Below, in pieces: positions 9,866 through 20,300 of a stretch of DNA of 64,000 bases. A model generated the notes under the pieces. It saw nothing but the letters and a program-made list of their open reading frames with translations, was not told the origin of the DNA and did not search any database. This DNA comes from Caldithrix sp. (GTDB lineage Bacteria > Zhuqueibacterota > Zhuqueibacteria > Thermofontimicrobiales > Sulfurfontimicrobiaceae), in NCBI GenBank assembly GCA_020722815.1, contig DYKB01000030.1, positions 1-64,000 on the forward strand, written 5' to 3'. The first letter of the stretch is position 1. Every line of letters starts with the position of its first letter. A program made the position numbers and the translations under genes.

Positions 9866-10439
9866 CGACTTCCCCCTGGCAATTTACATCTTTTTAAGAT
9901 AACAGGAAATAGCAAATAAAGGCGAATACCTTCGAGGTATCACTCCTGAATTCAGTTTATTCACAGGATTTTATTACGAAAACCTCGAAGGTCTGAATTT
10001 TCACCCACTGTTATTGAATGGACATGAAATTTTCTAATGATAATCCATTGATTATACTGAACACCATAAATATTATATGAAAAACCTCGAAGGTCTTCAC
10101 TTTGTTTTTTAAAGGAATACGAATTCTCTGCCTGATGAAATCAAATTTACGCAATTATAGTGCCGATTATTTTTAAAAAAATATAAATTGATTTTATTAA
10201 AGTTAGTTGAGGCAGATTTCATAAAAAAAACTCCTCTATTGAAAAAATTGAACCTGATAGTACAGTATGGTGTACCTGTAAGTACCATCAACAAAACTTT
10301 TGAGATCATAAGTGAAATAAATACCGGCGATATTTTCTACATATCTCTTGACTTAAATAAAATTCATTGTTAAATTTTTCCAGATGAAATTCTAAAAATA
10401 CCCGAATCAGCTACCTGTAAATGAAGTGAGAAGGAAGCT
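9866..10439. other. AT-rich intergenic stretch with three short AACCTCGAAGGT repeats
   Basis: No convincing gene here. The track ORFs at 10109-10373 overlap on opposite strands and lack any family signal. The motif ACCTTCGAGGT or its complement occurs at about 9928-9938, 9982-9992 and 10084-10094, the last two as AAAACCTCGAAGGTCT direct repeats. Their role is unknown. Confidence 0.5.
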
Positions 10440-10888
10440 ATGAATAATATAAAAATTTAGCCGCCCCCTGCGGCCTCGACTGCTTCAACTGTGAAATCTA
10501 TGAAGATAATTTGACGAATGAACTGGCAGAAATCATTCATCAAAAATATGGCGTAGTGAAACAGGAAATCCCCTGCAAAGGGTGTCGCCAACAGGATGGA
10601 AAGCATTATCATTTCAAAGCAGGAGGTTGTGCTACTCTTGACTGTGTTAAAACACGAGGAGTAGCATTTTGCTGCGATTGTGTTAACTTCCCCTGCGCTT
10701 TGCTCGCCCCGCTGGCAGATGGCGCTGCATTTTATCCGCATAATATGAAAGTTTATAATCTCTGCCGGATTAAAAAAATTGGTTTGGAACGCTGGATTGA
10801 AGAAGAGGCCGGATTAATTCGAAAGCGATATTTTACTTATAAATTCATCGTTGGCAAAGGCCAGGCTAATTGGCATGAAATTAAATAA
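10440..10888 (+). pseudogene. DUF3795 cysteine-rich protein with N-terminal frameshift
   Basis: The track ORF starting at 10511 misses the family's signature. Immediately upstream, in the same frame, lies LAAPCGLDCFNCEIYEDN, the conserved CGLDCxxC start of DUF3795 proteins. The natural start is ATG at 10440 (AAGGA 5 nt upstream), but that frame meets TAG at 10458. One extra A in the A5 run at 10451-10455 would give MNNIKNLAAPCGLDC and restore a 149-residue protein. Further cysteines (CKGC, CATLDC, CCDCVNFPC, LC) suggest metal binding, as supposed for the family. Function of DUF3795 is unknown. The indel is in a homopolymer, so mutation and sequencing error are both possible. Confidence 0.75.
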
Positions 10889-11044
10889 ATGAAGTGATAC
10901 TAATCTTTAATTTGTAACACATTGTTCATATCACTTTCATATCATCGTTTTTAAAATTACTGAGAATATGAATAGAAAAAATATAACGACCAGATAATTC
11001 GAAAATCACTTAAAACCATCCCTTTTCATAAAAGGAAGAAAAAC

Positions 11045-11692
11045 ATGAATTCAGAACTTCCCGATGATCCCGAACAGGCAGCCGATTATGACTAACTGGC
11101 CCGAAAATACCAGTGGTTCGGCCCTGAAATTTTGTTTGGCTTATGCGATGAGTTTATCAAGCCCGGCGAGAAACTTTTGGATATCGGAATCGGGACGGGT
11201 CTCTGTTCGTTTCTATTTCAAAAATTCGGGCTGGAAATACATGGCCTGGATCGTTCCGAAGAAATGCTAGCAATGTGTCGCCAATAAGGGATAGCAAAGG
11301 AGCTTAAGCAATGGGATCTGCGCAAAACGCCGCTTCCCTACCCCGACGCGCAATTCGATCTGATTATCTCGGGTGGTGTTTTTCACTTTTTTGAGGATTT
11401 ATCGCCGATATTCGCGGAGGCGGCACGTCTCACCAAACCCGATGGCCTGTTTGCTTTTATCGACTGCCCAACGTCTGAAAATGTGACGTTGGATTCATCA
11501 TTAAAATATTCGAGAGATAACACTCCTATTTTCTGTCACAGTGATTCATATCTTCGTCGATTGTTGTGTCAAAATCATTTTCAGCTTATCAAAGAACTCA
11601 AATTTTTTGTCCTCGACGAAGATGAGAAAGATTTACTCATGAAAAATTATGTCGTAAAAAAATCAATTAATTTAATTAAGGAAGTAATATGA
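11045..11692 (+). pseudogene. Class I SAM-dependent methyltransferase with two in-frame TAA codons
   Basis: A single frame from ATG 11045 to TGA 11692 reads as a 215-codon methyltransferase broken by TAA at 11093-11095 and 11285-11287. The SAM-binding motif LLDIGIGTGLCS, the acidic strand GLDRSEEML, then DAQFDLIISGGVFHFF and a carrier-type LTKPDGLF strand are all in one frame without indels. Each stop could be CAA mutated to TAA (YDQLARKY; CRQQGIAKE). The substrate is unknown; relatives are small-molecule methyltransferases. The ORF track shows only fragments (11064 is out of frame; 11483-11692 is the true C-terminus). Its last codons overlap the next gene's ATG by ATGA, indicating an old operon. 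Confidence 0.8.
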
Positions 11693-12280
11693 AAAAATTA
11701 TCTCCTTTACTCAAACTTTTGAGCATCATCATTTTAATTGGTGCTTTGATTTATATTTATGACGCTTTTGTAAAGTCCAGTTGTTGCGATAGAGTCACCG
11801 TATGTCCTTGTATCCGGTGGCATGAGTGAGAATCAGGTTGATGGTGGCAGTTGGTCATTTCTATTGAAGGAAGTAAATACCCAAAATACGCGCTTGATTG
11901 CCCGATTTCGTAGTAGTTATTCACCGACGGTTTTCAATATCGCTCTGAACCGGATATTTGTTCAGCCTGCCAGCCTCTTCATGCAAAAACGAATGCTCAT
12001 TGGTATTCAGCAGCGGGTCGAAGGCACCTTTCGCTCATCAACGCCTGAAAATATTCAGGTGATCTTATGGTTGATTTTATTCTTTCTGTTGATGATCCTT
12101 CTGTTAGGGATTTTATTTGGTAAGCGCTGGATTCGGCTATTTTTTGCCGGATTACTGACGGGCTCAATGCTGCTGCTATTCATTGCGTGGCAGCCATCGA
12201 TTTGGATTGGAATTCCGCTGGTTTGTATTCTCATTTATATATTGATTTTGATTATACGGAAGCGTCGAGTTAATTCATAA
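11689..12280 (+). pseudogene. SRPBCC/polyketide-cyclase-like membrane protein, internally deleted and frameshifted
   Basis: ATG 11689 begins MKKLSPLLKLLSIIILIGA, a plausible N-terminal membrane segment, but the frame stops at 11827. The adjacent frame carries IESPYVLVSGGM...GGSWSFLL and TRLIARFRS, which match the second half of SRPBCC proteins, then a membrane-helix pair (WLILFFLLMILLLGILFG; LFFAGLLTGSMLLLFIAW; IGIPLVCILIYILILII). The first half of the SRPBCC fold is missing, so the join near 11780-11810 is probably an internal deletion plus frame change. The ATGA overlap couples it to the methyltransferase remnant. No function can be claimed. Confidence 0.6.
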
Positions 12281-12596
12281 GAATGTATTGCTTTTTATCT
12301 GAAATTCTAAAATTAATTGCATCATCTTGTCACAACCACAGATTTCGCAGATAAAAACAAATCAACCTGTGAAATGTGCGGTCAATTTTTTGAATATCAC
12401 CATGAAAGGCACGAAGGCAATCAAACTTTTTCATGCGTTTAATGGTTTCGATTTTGAAACTTTCTTTCATGTCAGGCTCCTGGGCCACTGAAATTGTGAA
12501 TTTTGTTTAAGACGTTCTGGTTTTTCCTGACTTTCAGCCAGAAGCCATTAGCCAGGAGCTAATTAAATTATTTATTCTCAATTGGAAGGATATTGG
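12281..12596. other. Intergenic region without recognisable gene
   Basis: Contains short fragments of dispersed repeats (CACAGATTTCGCAGAT; ATGAAAGGCACGAAGGCAA) and the ribosome site AAGGA at 12586-12590 for the next reading frame. Nothing else is supported. Confidence 0.5.
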
Positions 12597-14064
12597 ATGA
12601 AAAAAATCGTGATTATCGGAGCGGGACTTGGTGGGCTGACTGCTGGCAATTTGCTGGCGAAAAAAGGGTATCAGATAAAAATTTTCGAATCGCACAATGC
12701 TCCCGGCGGCTATACGGCTGGTTTCCGGTGCAAAGGCTTTTATTTTGAAAGTGGAACATTGTCGTTTGAGTCCTCAAATACCATTTTTAAAGCAATGCAG
12801 GAAATTGGTATATTGGATAAAATCGAGTTTGTTCGGCAGAAATCCAGATGGCTTTCGGCTTATTATGATGGTACTTCAGAAACATACCATGAATTTAAAA
12901 ATCTGTTTTATACAGCCTTTCCGGATGAAAAATTGAAACTTAAAAGATATTTCACCGAAACGGACAAAATGGTGCAGGCCATGCAGCCTTTCGTGTTGGG
13001 AAAAAAGAAATTTTTCAATACACTATTTAGTGGATATAAACTTTTCAGGCTTTTTCGAAGATATAATAATGTTCCGATAAGTGAATTTACCAATCGATTT
13101 TTTGATAAAAATACCATCCTGAATCAGTTTTTCAAGTATTGGCTACCCGGATATGGCTGCCTGGCTGATGGGGGGAGCAATTGTCACAATTTTTGAGGAT
13201 TATTGGACAATCAAAAACGGTATGCAATCCTGGGCAGATGTTTTGGCCGCGCAATTTAAAAATTTTGGCGGCGAGCTGATTTTAAATACTTATGTGGATA
13301 AAATTCGAACCCGGGACGGTGTGGCTGTAGGCGTTTCCTGTAAAGACAACCATTATGATGCTGATTTTGTTATCGCGGCTGGTGATTATAAGAAAACATT
13401 TTTAAAACTGCTCGATACGCCTTCTTTACTGTCGGCTGGGCTTCGAGAAAAAATAGCGAAAAATGCTGTCTCAGAAGGGATTTTTACCGTTTATCTGGGA
13501 CTGAATCTTTCTCATGACCAATTAAAATATCATTTAAAAATTCCCCATGTGATGTATTTCGATGCCCAACCGGGTCTGGATATTCATAATTCGGCTGATG
13601 AAAAATATTTTGAGAAGGCATCCATCATCCTTTATTCCCCATCACTGATGAATCCCGCACTGGCGCCGGAGGGCAAATCATCATTAATGGTGCAGGCAGT
13701 GGCGCCCTATCGTTGGTTGAACAACTGGGGCGGCGGGAATCGTCAGATGTATCAGCAATTAAAAGAGGAAGCCATGAACAAACTAATTCAAAAAGCGGCG
13801 TTCGTCATTCCGGATTTATCCGCGGCGATTGAATTTAAGGATGCTGCAACGCCGTTAACTTATGAAAGGTATACACTGAACACCGATGGCGCAACCTCGG
13901 CCTGGAGTTGGAATCCAAAAAATAAATTTTATAAAAATTTCGGCAACATCTATGTTGATACTCCTATAAAAAATCTCTTAATTGGCTCCTGTTGGGCCAA
14001 TCAAATTGGTGGCGTGCCGGGAGCAATCGGAGCGGCCTATCAATGTGTCAAACGGATCGGCTAA
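12597..14064 (+). pseudogene. Phytoene-desaturase-like FAD oxidoreductase, frameshifted near 13140
   Basis: The start is ATG 12597, with AAGGA 6 nt upstream, rather than 12582. The N-terminal half has the dinucleotide-binding motif VIIGAGLGGLTAGNLLAKKG and APGGYTAGF, as in CrtI-type desaturases and retinol-saturase-like enzymes. The C-terminal half (frame of 13153) has MQSWADVLAAQFKNFGGEL and the FAD-closing QIGGVPGAIGAAYQ. The halves join around KYW/GYPDMAAWLMGGA, needing one nucleotide removed or two added near TATTGGC at 13138-13143. Reconstructed length is about 489 residues, the family's usual size. Known: relatives desaturate carotenoids or reduce/saturate isoprenoids. No carotenoid genes are nearby, so the substrate is open. 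Confidence 0.8.
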
Positions 14065-14140
14065 AATACAGTTACGCCAACCTAACGGCTTAATTGGATT
14101 CTTTCTGACTAAATAATTTAATAAAATTTATGGTGCAATC

Positions 14141-16107
14141 ATGATTGATAAATGTAATAAGCTTTTGCGATATAGCCGTGCGATATTTTTTGGTCTATTT
14201 GCTTTTCTTTTTTGGAGCGATTCACTCATTTCAAACACTCAGATTCATCAACTTACGAATCAAATCGAATTCGCAGCCTTTCTCGATTCACTTATTCAGG
14301 TGAAAATGAAAGAACACCACATTCCCGGTGTTGAATTTATTATGGTAAAAGACGGGGAAATTTTTTTCAGTAAAGGCTACGGCCATGCCGATCTGGAGCA
14401 AACAATCCTGGTGGATCCGGCACAAACGCTATTTAGAATCTGTTCGATTGCCAAAGTCGTCACCGGAACCGCAGTGATGCAATTGGTGGAACAGGGTCGA
14501 ATTGATCTGGATCGGGATGTCAATGAATATCTTTCGCTGTTTAAAATTAAAAATAAATTTCCGCAGCCAGTGACCATGAAACATCTCCTGACACACACTG
14601 GGGGATTTGATGATATGTATCTGAATAAAGTCGGCCGAACCAAAGCTGAACAGATGCCGTTGGGGGATTTTCTGGCGAAAAGGCTGCCGCCCATCATTAC
14701 GCCTCCTGGAGAAGTTTATACCTACTCCAATCTTGGCAATGCGCTGGCCGGCTATCTGGTGGAAGTGGTCAGCGGACAGGATTTTGCCGATTATGCGGTA
14801 GAAAATATATTTAAGCCACTTGAAATGAATCATAGTAATTTTCGTTTACCGGATTCATTAGCACCAAACCTGTCAAAAGCTATTTCTATAAAAATGGTGA
14901 ATTTTTTGCCATCTCATTTGATTATTTAAATGATTATCCTGCCGGCCAAATGGTTTCTACGGCTGCCGATATGGCCAAATTTATGATTGCCCATCTCCAG
15001 AAAGGAAAATACAAGGATCGAGCAATTTTCAGCGAAGAAACGGCTGAAATAATGCATGGCGATCAATTTAAACATCATCCGAATTTACATTCCGCCATGG
15101 CATATACCTTTGCTATCAGCAGCGTTCGCGGGCACCGAATTCTGGAACATAATGGTGGTTACTTAGGTGCGGCAACGCGGCTCTGGCTGCTTCCCGAAAA
15201 TAATATCGGCATCTATATGGCGTGTAATACCATGCACAGTCAGCTTAATTATGAAGTAACGAATACCCTGGCTGAGCGCTATTCCCCTGAAATTAAAAAG
15301 GATAGCACTATCAAATATCCAATTCAGAATTTGCCATCGTATGATGGTTCGGTAGATCGCTTTGTGGGCACCTATCGTTATACCCGTTACACACATGGCA
15401 GCCTGACCAAAACCGGTGTCCTGTTTGGGATGATCGCTTCCGAGATGCCTGTCTGGAAAAATAATAAGGGAATGATTTTGATGAACAACTAGTTCGGTGA
15501 GCCCCGGCGAATGATTCAGATAGAACCTTTACTATTTCAGTCTATCGATGATGATTATTTTTGCGCTTTTCGACAGGATGATGATGGCAAAATTACCCAT
15601 TTATTCACTAATGGAACGAGTACTTTTGAAAAAGTGCCCTGATATCATCACACCATTTCATTCCAGCTAAAATTCTTTGTCGTCTGCTTTACCATCCTTT
15701 TAATTATAGGAATTGGCATGGCCATTCGAAAAGTAATTTTCTGGCTCAAAAAAAAAAAAATTGAAAGCCTTTCAATTGAAAACGGCTTGCAACGTTTTGC
15801 CGGGCTATCCAGCAGCACCTTATTGCTTTATTTACTGGCGTTAGGTGGAACACTTCTTATGCTTGTCCCGGAGCAGGAAGCAATGATCGGTTTTGGATAT
15901 GGTCTGACAGGCATTATCAATCTCGTTCAGGTCATTCCATTTATCGGGATGTTCTTTTTATTAATTTTCCTGTTTTATCTGATAAAAAGCTGGTTGAATC
16001 GGGATGTCAGAATTTTTAGAAAGGTAATTTATTCATTTGTATCTCTGGCTGGAATTGGTTTTATCTGGTTTTTGAATTATTGGAATTTGCTTGGGTGGCG
16101 ATTCTAA
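14141..16107 (+). pseudogene. Class C beta-lactamase-like serine hydrolase with C-terminal membrane domain, multiply disrupted
   Basis: Three track ORFs form one gene. The first (14141-14929) has a signal anchor, SxxK as SIAK, and YSN as YSNLGN. A missing A in the run at 14875-14878 shifts the frame; restoring it gives KSYFYKNGEFF leading into the second ORF, which holds HNGG. That frame then crosses TAG at 15490-15492 and TGA at 15640-15642 and continues into an ORF with four membrane helices (15718-16107). Both stops could come from CAG and CGA by C-to-T. The intact protein would be about 655 residues, like beta-lactamase-family peptidases/esterases with a TM tail. At least three lesions make this a firm pseudogene unless the assembly is poor. 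Confidence 0.85.
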
Positions 16108-16157
16108 GACAAAATTGCATATTGTCCGATCCCTCAATTATATTGAAGTCGAATTCC

Positions 16158-16325
16158 GTATCCGTTCACCGGTATGATAAAATAATAGCGTCTATCATGC
16201 CCGAATGCTTAAATCGGGCATCCATTGGTCTAAAAAGTGTGGATTCCCGCCAAACTTGTACTCGAATATTTTTGTCGGGTAAACATGCGGGAATGACAGA
16301 TTTGTTCCACCCTGTGAACGATTAC
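16158..16325. repeat. Element A, copy A2 (168 bp)
   Basis: Bounded by GTATCCGTTCACCGG and CCTGTGAACGATTAC. Inside are the two family-A hairpins: ATGCCCGAATGCTTAAATCGGGCAT, and ATTCCCGCC ... GCGGGAATGACAG, the second expanded by about 30 bp relative to other copies. Confidence 0.8.
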
Positions 16326-16447
16326 CGAATTCCAATTAAAAACATTTGAAAATAATTACTTTGGATGATAATAATAAATTCAATAAAATTTTCAGAACCA
16401 TAAATTCGCGATTTGGTTTACAAGACCGATATTAAAGGAAATAATAG

Positions 16448-17210
16448 ATGACAGGAATCAATATTAAAATAATTGACGTGCCAGACGACAATGTCGATAA
16501 AACTGGCTTTTTCTGCTTTATGAGTAAACGAAAAAGTGAAGGTTTCCAGCGAAAATTGAACTGGCTTAAAGCCCGATTTGCTGAAGGGATGAAAATTAAA
16601 ATGCTTGAACTGCCGGAACGGGGATTCATTGAATATATCCCCGACGAATATGCCTGGCGGGCGGTGAATGCCAGTGGCTATCTGTTTATTCATTGCCTCT
16701 GGGTGGTGGGAAAAAGTAAAGGCAAGGGATACGCGGGTGTTTTGCTTAACGAATGTATTAATGATGCAAAACAGGCGGGAATGAAAGGTGTGGCGATAGT
16801 CACCAGTGAGCGAGTCTGGCTGGTGGGGAAAGAAATACTCCGGAAACATGGCTTTGAATCTGTAGATGAAATTGATCCGTTCAATCTCATGGTTTTTGAA
16901 ATTTAATGATTCACCAACACCAACATTTTCTGGTAATTGGGAACAAAAAGCCAGCCGCTTTGGCGAAGGATTAACCGTTATCCGCTCGGATCAGTGCCCC
17001 TACATTCCCGATGCGACAAACACGATTCAGGACTTTGCAAAAAAGCATCAAATTTCTTTTAAGGTTCACCAGCTCAACTCCAGTCATGACGTGAGAGAGT
17101 TGACTCCTTCACCTTATGGGATATTTAGTGTTGTTTTTGATGGAAAATTGCTGGCATATCATTATTTGTTGCCGAAAGACCTTGAGAGAATGATTGTGTC
17201 CGCTCAATAA
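16448..17210 (+). pseudogene. GNAT acetyltransferase with YoaP-type C-terminal domain, frameshifted
   Basis: The first ORF (16448-16903) has GNAT features: KGKGYAGVLLNECINDAKQ (acetyl-CoA loop) and LVGKEILRKHGFE. It ends at VFEI-stop, while the overlapping frame continues LKFNDSPTPTFSGNW and carries the YoaP-domain motif IRSDQCPYI, ending at 17210. Removing one T from the run at 16893-16897 fuses the two as NLMVLKFNDSPTP, about 253 residues, the length of YoaP-family proteins. AAGG lies 8 nt before the ATG. The acetylated substrate is unknown. The lesion is a homopolymer indel. Confidence 0.75.
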
Positions 17211-17289
17211 TGCGGCAGAAAATTCAGCCATTCGAAGTTTTCCAATTAACGCTTTTTGAAGAGTACCAAACACTATCGAAAAAATTAAC

Positions 17290-17323
17290 ATAAAAAAATG
17301 CCGGCCTTGATAGGCCGGCATTG
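17290..17323 (-). terminator. Intrinsic terminator of the 17351-21712 gene
   Basis: On the minus strand AATGCCGGCC-TATCAA-GGCCGGCATT forms a perfect 10-bp stem with a 6-nt loop, followed by TTTTTTATG. It lies 27 nt beyond the stop codon of the large T9SS protein. This is the clearest rho-independent terminator in the window. Confidence 0.9.
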
Positions 17324-17350
17324 ATTTCACACCTTCATTTAACACCTAAA

Positions 17351-20300
17351 TTACTTGATAAGTACCATCCGCCGGACAGCGACAAAATCTTTTGCCTCGA
17401 TTCGGTAGAGGTACAGACCACTAGTCAGGTGACTGCCTTTAAATTCAAATTGATGAATTCCGGCAGCCAATTTTCCATCATGCAATTTCATGACTTCCTG
17501 TCCGAGTGCATTGTAAACCGTGATTTTCACCTCGGTTGCATCCGGAACTTTTACCTGAAAAGTTGTCGTCGGATTGAACGGATTGGGATAATTTTGTGTG
17601 AGTTCATACGCCGTTGGTAGGCTGATTTCAATCTCATTTTCCACAAAAGTCGGTAAACCAGCTTTGTAAAATGCCGCAATCCATAAATCAGCATCCAGGT
17701 GCCAGGACCAATCACCAGGATCATTTAATGACTGAAATGCAGCCGGCGTTGTCTGTTCCCAGGCCCTGTCAGCGGCTTCACCTTCCCCATTGGCATCGGC
17801 ATAAATCGCAACAGTATCGTCTGACCCTTTCGTGAATTCAAAACCGACGAAAACAGGTCCGGCCAAGGTGACAGGATTATCCAACAGGAACATATTTCCC
17901 AACATGGTGATATCCAGATCACTGGTGGTGGTTTTTATTGTTAATAATGGTAAACCAGGCGCACCATTTTCTTTAACCGTTTTGAGAACTAAATTTATGG
18001 TATCAGGCTTCCCAACCACTTCTTTAAAAGCGAAATAATATTTGAATCCATGAAGCACATCACCGGCTTTGAAATTGAAACGCTCATATTTACCAATATC
18101 CCCATATCCATTGGTTCCAGTGATAAATCCAGTGCCATAGGGATTTTCATGAAGCACCGGCGTATCGCCATAGAACAAAGTATCCAGATTGGAAATCACA
18201 TACTGGTCATTATTTGTAAATGCCGCGATGCCATTATTGGTACCCAGGATAAAGAAGAGAACAGTTTCTTCATTCACGACTTTGCAATCAACCGAACCCA
18301 CGCCATTTCCATTGGCGACATTTCCAATGGATGGCGAAACGGCTGCAATTCGGGCGTTGGCTGAGCCTTCGCTAATATCGATGACCGCCAATTTTTCAGC
18401 ATCACCAGCACCGCCCAAATCAGGATAATAAGCAATCAAAAATTCACCTTTACTGGTGCTAAAATATTTGATTTTGGACGCGCCAGTTCCAACGACACCA
18501 CCAGAGAGTGTATCGATCACAGTGCCGTCGGCATTGAAGTGAACCAACGGTCGACCATAAGATTTGATCCACAACGTGCCATCATCGGCTTCAGCGATAT
18601 TCGGAACCGTACCAAAACCACCTTCCGCTAACGTGATGACTTCAGGTGTAAAGGTCATGCCATTATCCTGGGTTGTGAATTTTACAAATTGATTTTTGGC
18701 ACTCACTCCCGCATAAATGGTAAGTGAGTTGTCACTGGCACTCCCATAGACGCTAAACATGTCGCCCAGCCTTCCCACGCCAGTATCAAGAGAAATAACA
18801 GTAACTGCCGCTGCTGTTTCATTGTCCCACCGATAGACTCGGAACGGATGTGTTGCATCTGAACCCAGCGTCATATTGCAGGCGAAGATGATTCCATCAT
18901 CGGAAACATCCACTGAATTGAGGTGGAACAGGCCAACACCTTCAGCAGCAGCCGGCTTCGGAATCACGCCGACACTGTCACCCGTCATGGCATCATGGAT
19001 GACGATGCGATGGGCACCCAATCGGGTGACGACATAAACGCGATCCTGGCCGCTGACATTTCCATAGGCCATGCCGCGGGTATAACTGGCGGTGGAGATG
19101 TATTCCGGAAAAGTGCCGGCGGCTTTGGTTTTCGCCCATAAGGTATATAATTCATCCGGCGGTATCACCGGAATTATCTCTTCAAAATCCGTTTTAAAAG
19201 TTCCCCGCAACGAATAGCCATCATCCGGCGGAAGTTTGGTGGTGAATTGATCAACAATGGCTGTTAAATTCATCGGACCGGCGGGTGGTGTCCAGCCATC
19301 CAGCTCGGATTCTTTATCAATATAGATATACGTTGTATCAGTTCCATCGGTGATATCCACCCTACCATTTTTGCCGGCGGCTGGCCATTGGGCCATATCT
19401 ACGATCCAGACATTTTCCAATTTTACCAGCAGGGCTTCGTTTGATTCGTCGAGTTTTGAAATTGTAATAGTCTTCGGGGTAATTTTATTTCCGGTTCCTA
19501 AAACGGTAACATCTTCCAACGAACCGGGTTCAATCTGTGAAATTCCCCGGTATTGAGTTAATTTTCCTGTTACCTGAATAAAATCACCCGCATTCAATGC
19601 TAAATCAACTTTACCGGAATATAAAACAATGCCAGCCGTCTCATCCTGCATATAATATTGGGTGTGACTTCCATAGTTTGGCGAATTAATTAAACCAGTG
19701 ATGGTTACCATTTGATTCAGTCGATCAGGGACAAAATCATTATTGGTATCAGCTTTTGCTTCAGCGATCGTCAAGGTTTCAATAACTTCCGGAATTTCCA
19801 ATTTCCATGAGGCAATGGCATTATTCGTTGTCATTTGAAACAATGAATAGGTCTCATCGCTATTGGCATTCAGAATAATCTCGCCTGAGCCATTGGCATT
19901 GGCCAGTTCCAGAAAACCGGTTTCACCTTTCGCCCAGAGAACAGGAGTCGTTTCTGAATTGGTGACATCCCAGACCTGAAATTTTCGAATATCACCAGTG
20001 ACATTATTGGCATTGACGGCGACCAATTTCGCACCATTCACGGCCTCAATATAAGCACAATTCATCCAGGAGGCCGCAAGCGTGCCGCCATCAATTTCAC
20101 TTAGCACCGTTCCGTCAGCAGCAATCTTCCGAAGCGTCGTGCCGCTGCCATTAATCCAGAGTTCAGAATCTGTTCCATTTTTAATTGGAGCGATTCCGCC
20201 ACGAGCCGTACCGGTGGCAATGGTAATTGGTGTTTCAGCCGTAAAGTTTTCACCATTGGCAGTGGTGAGAACAAGAATTTGGTTACTGCCGGTGCCTGAA

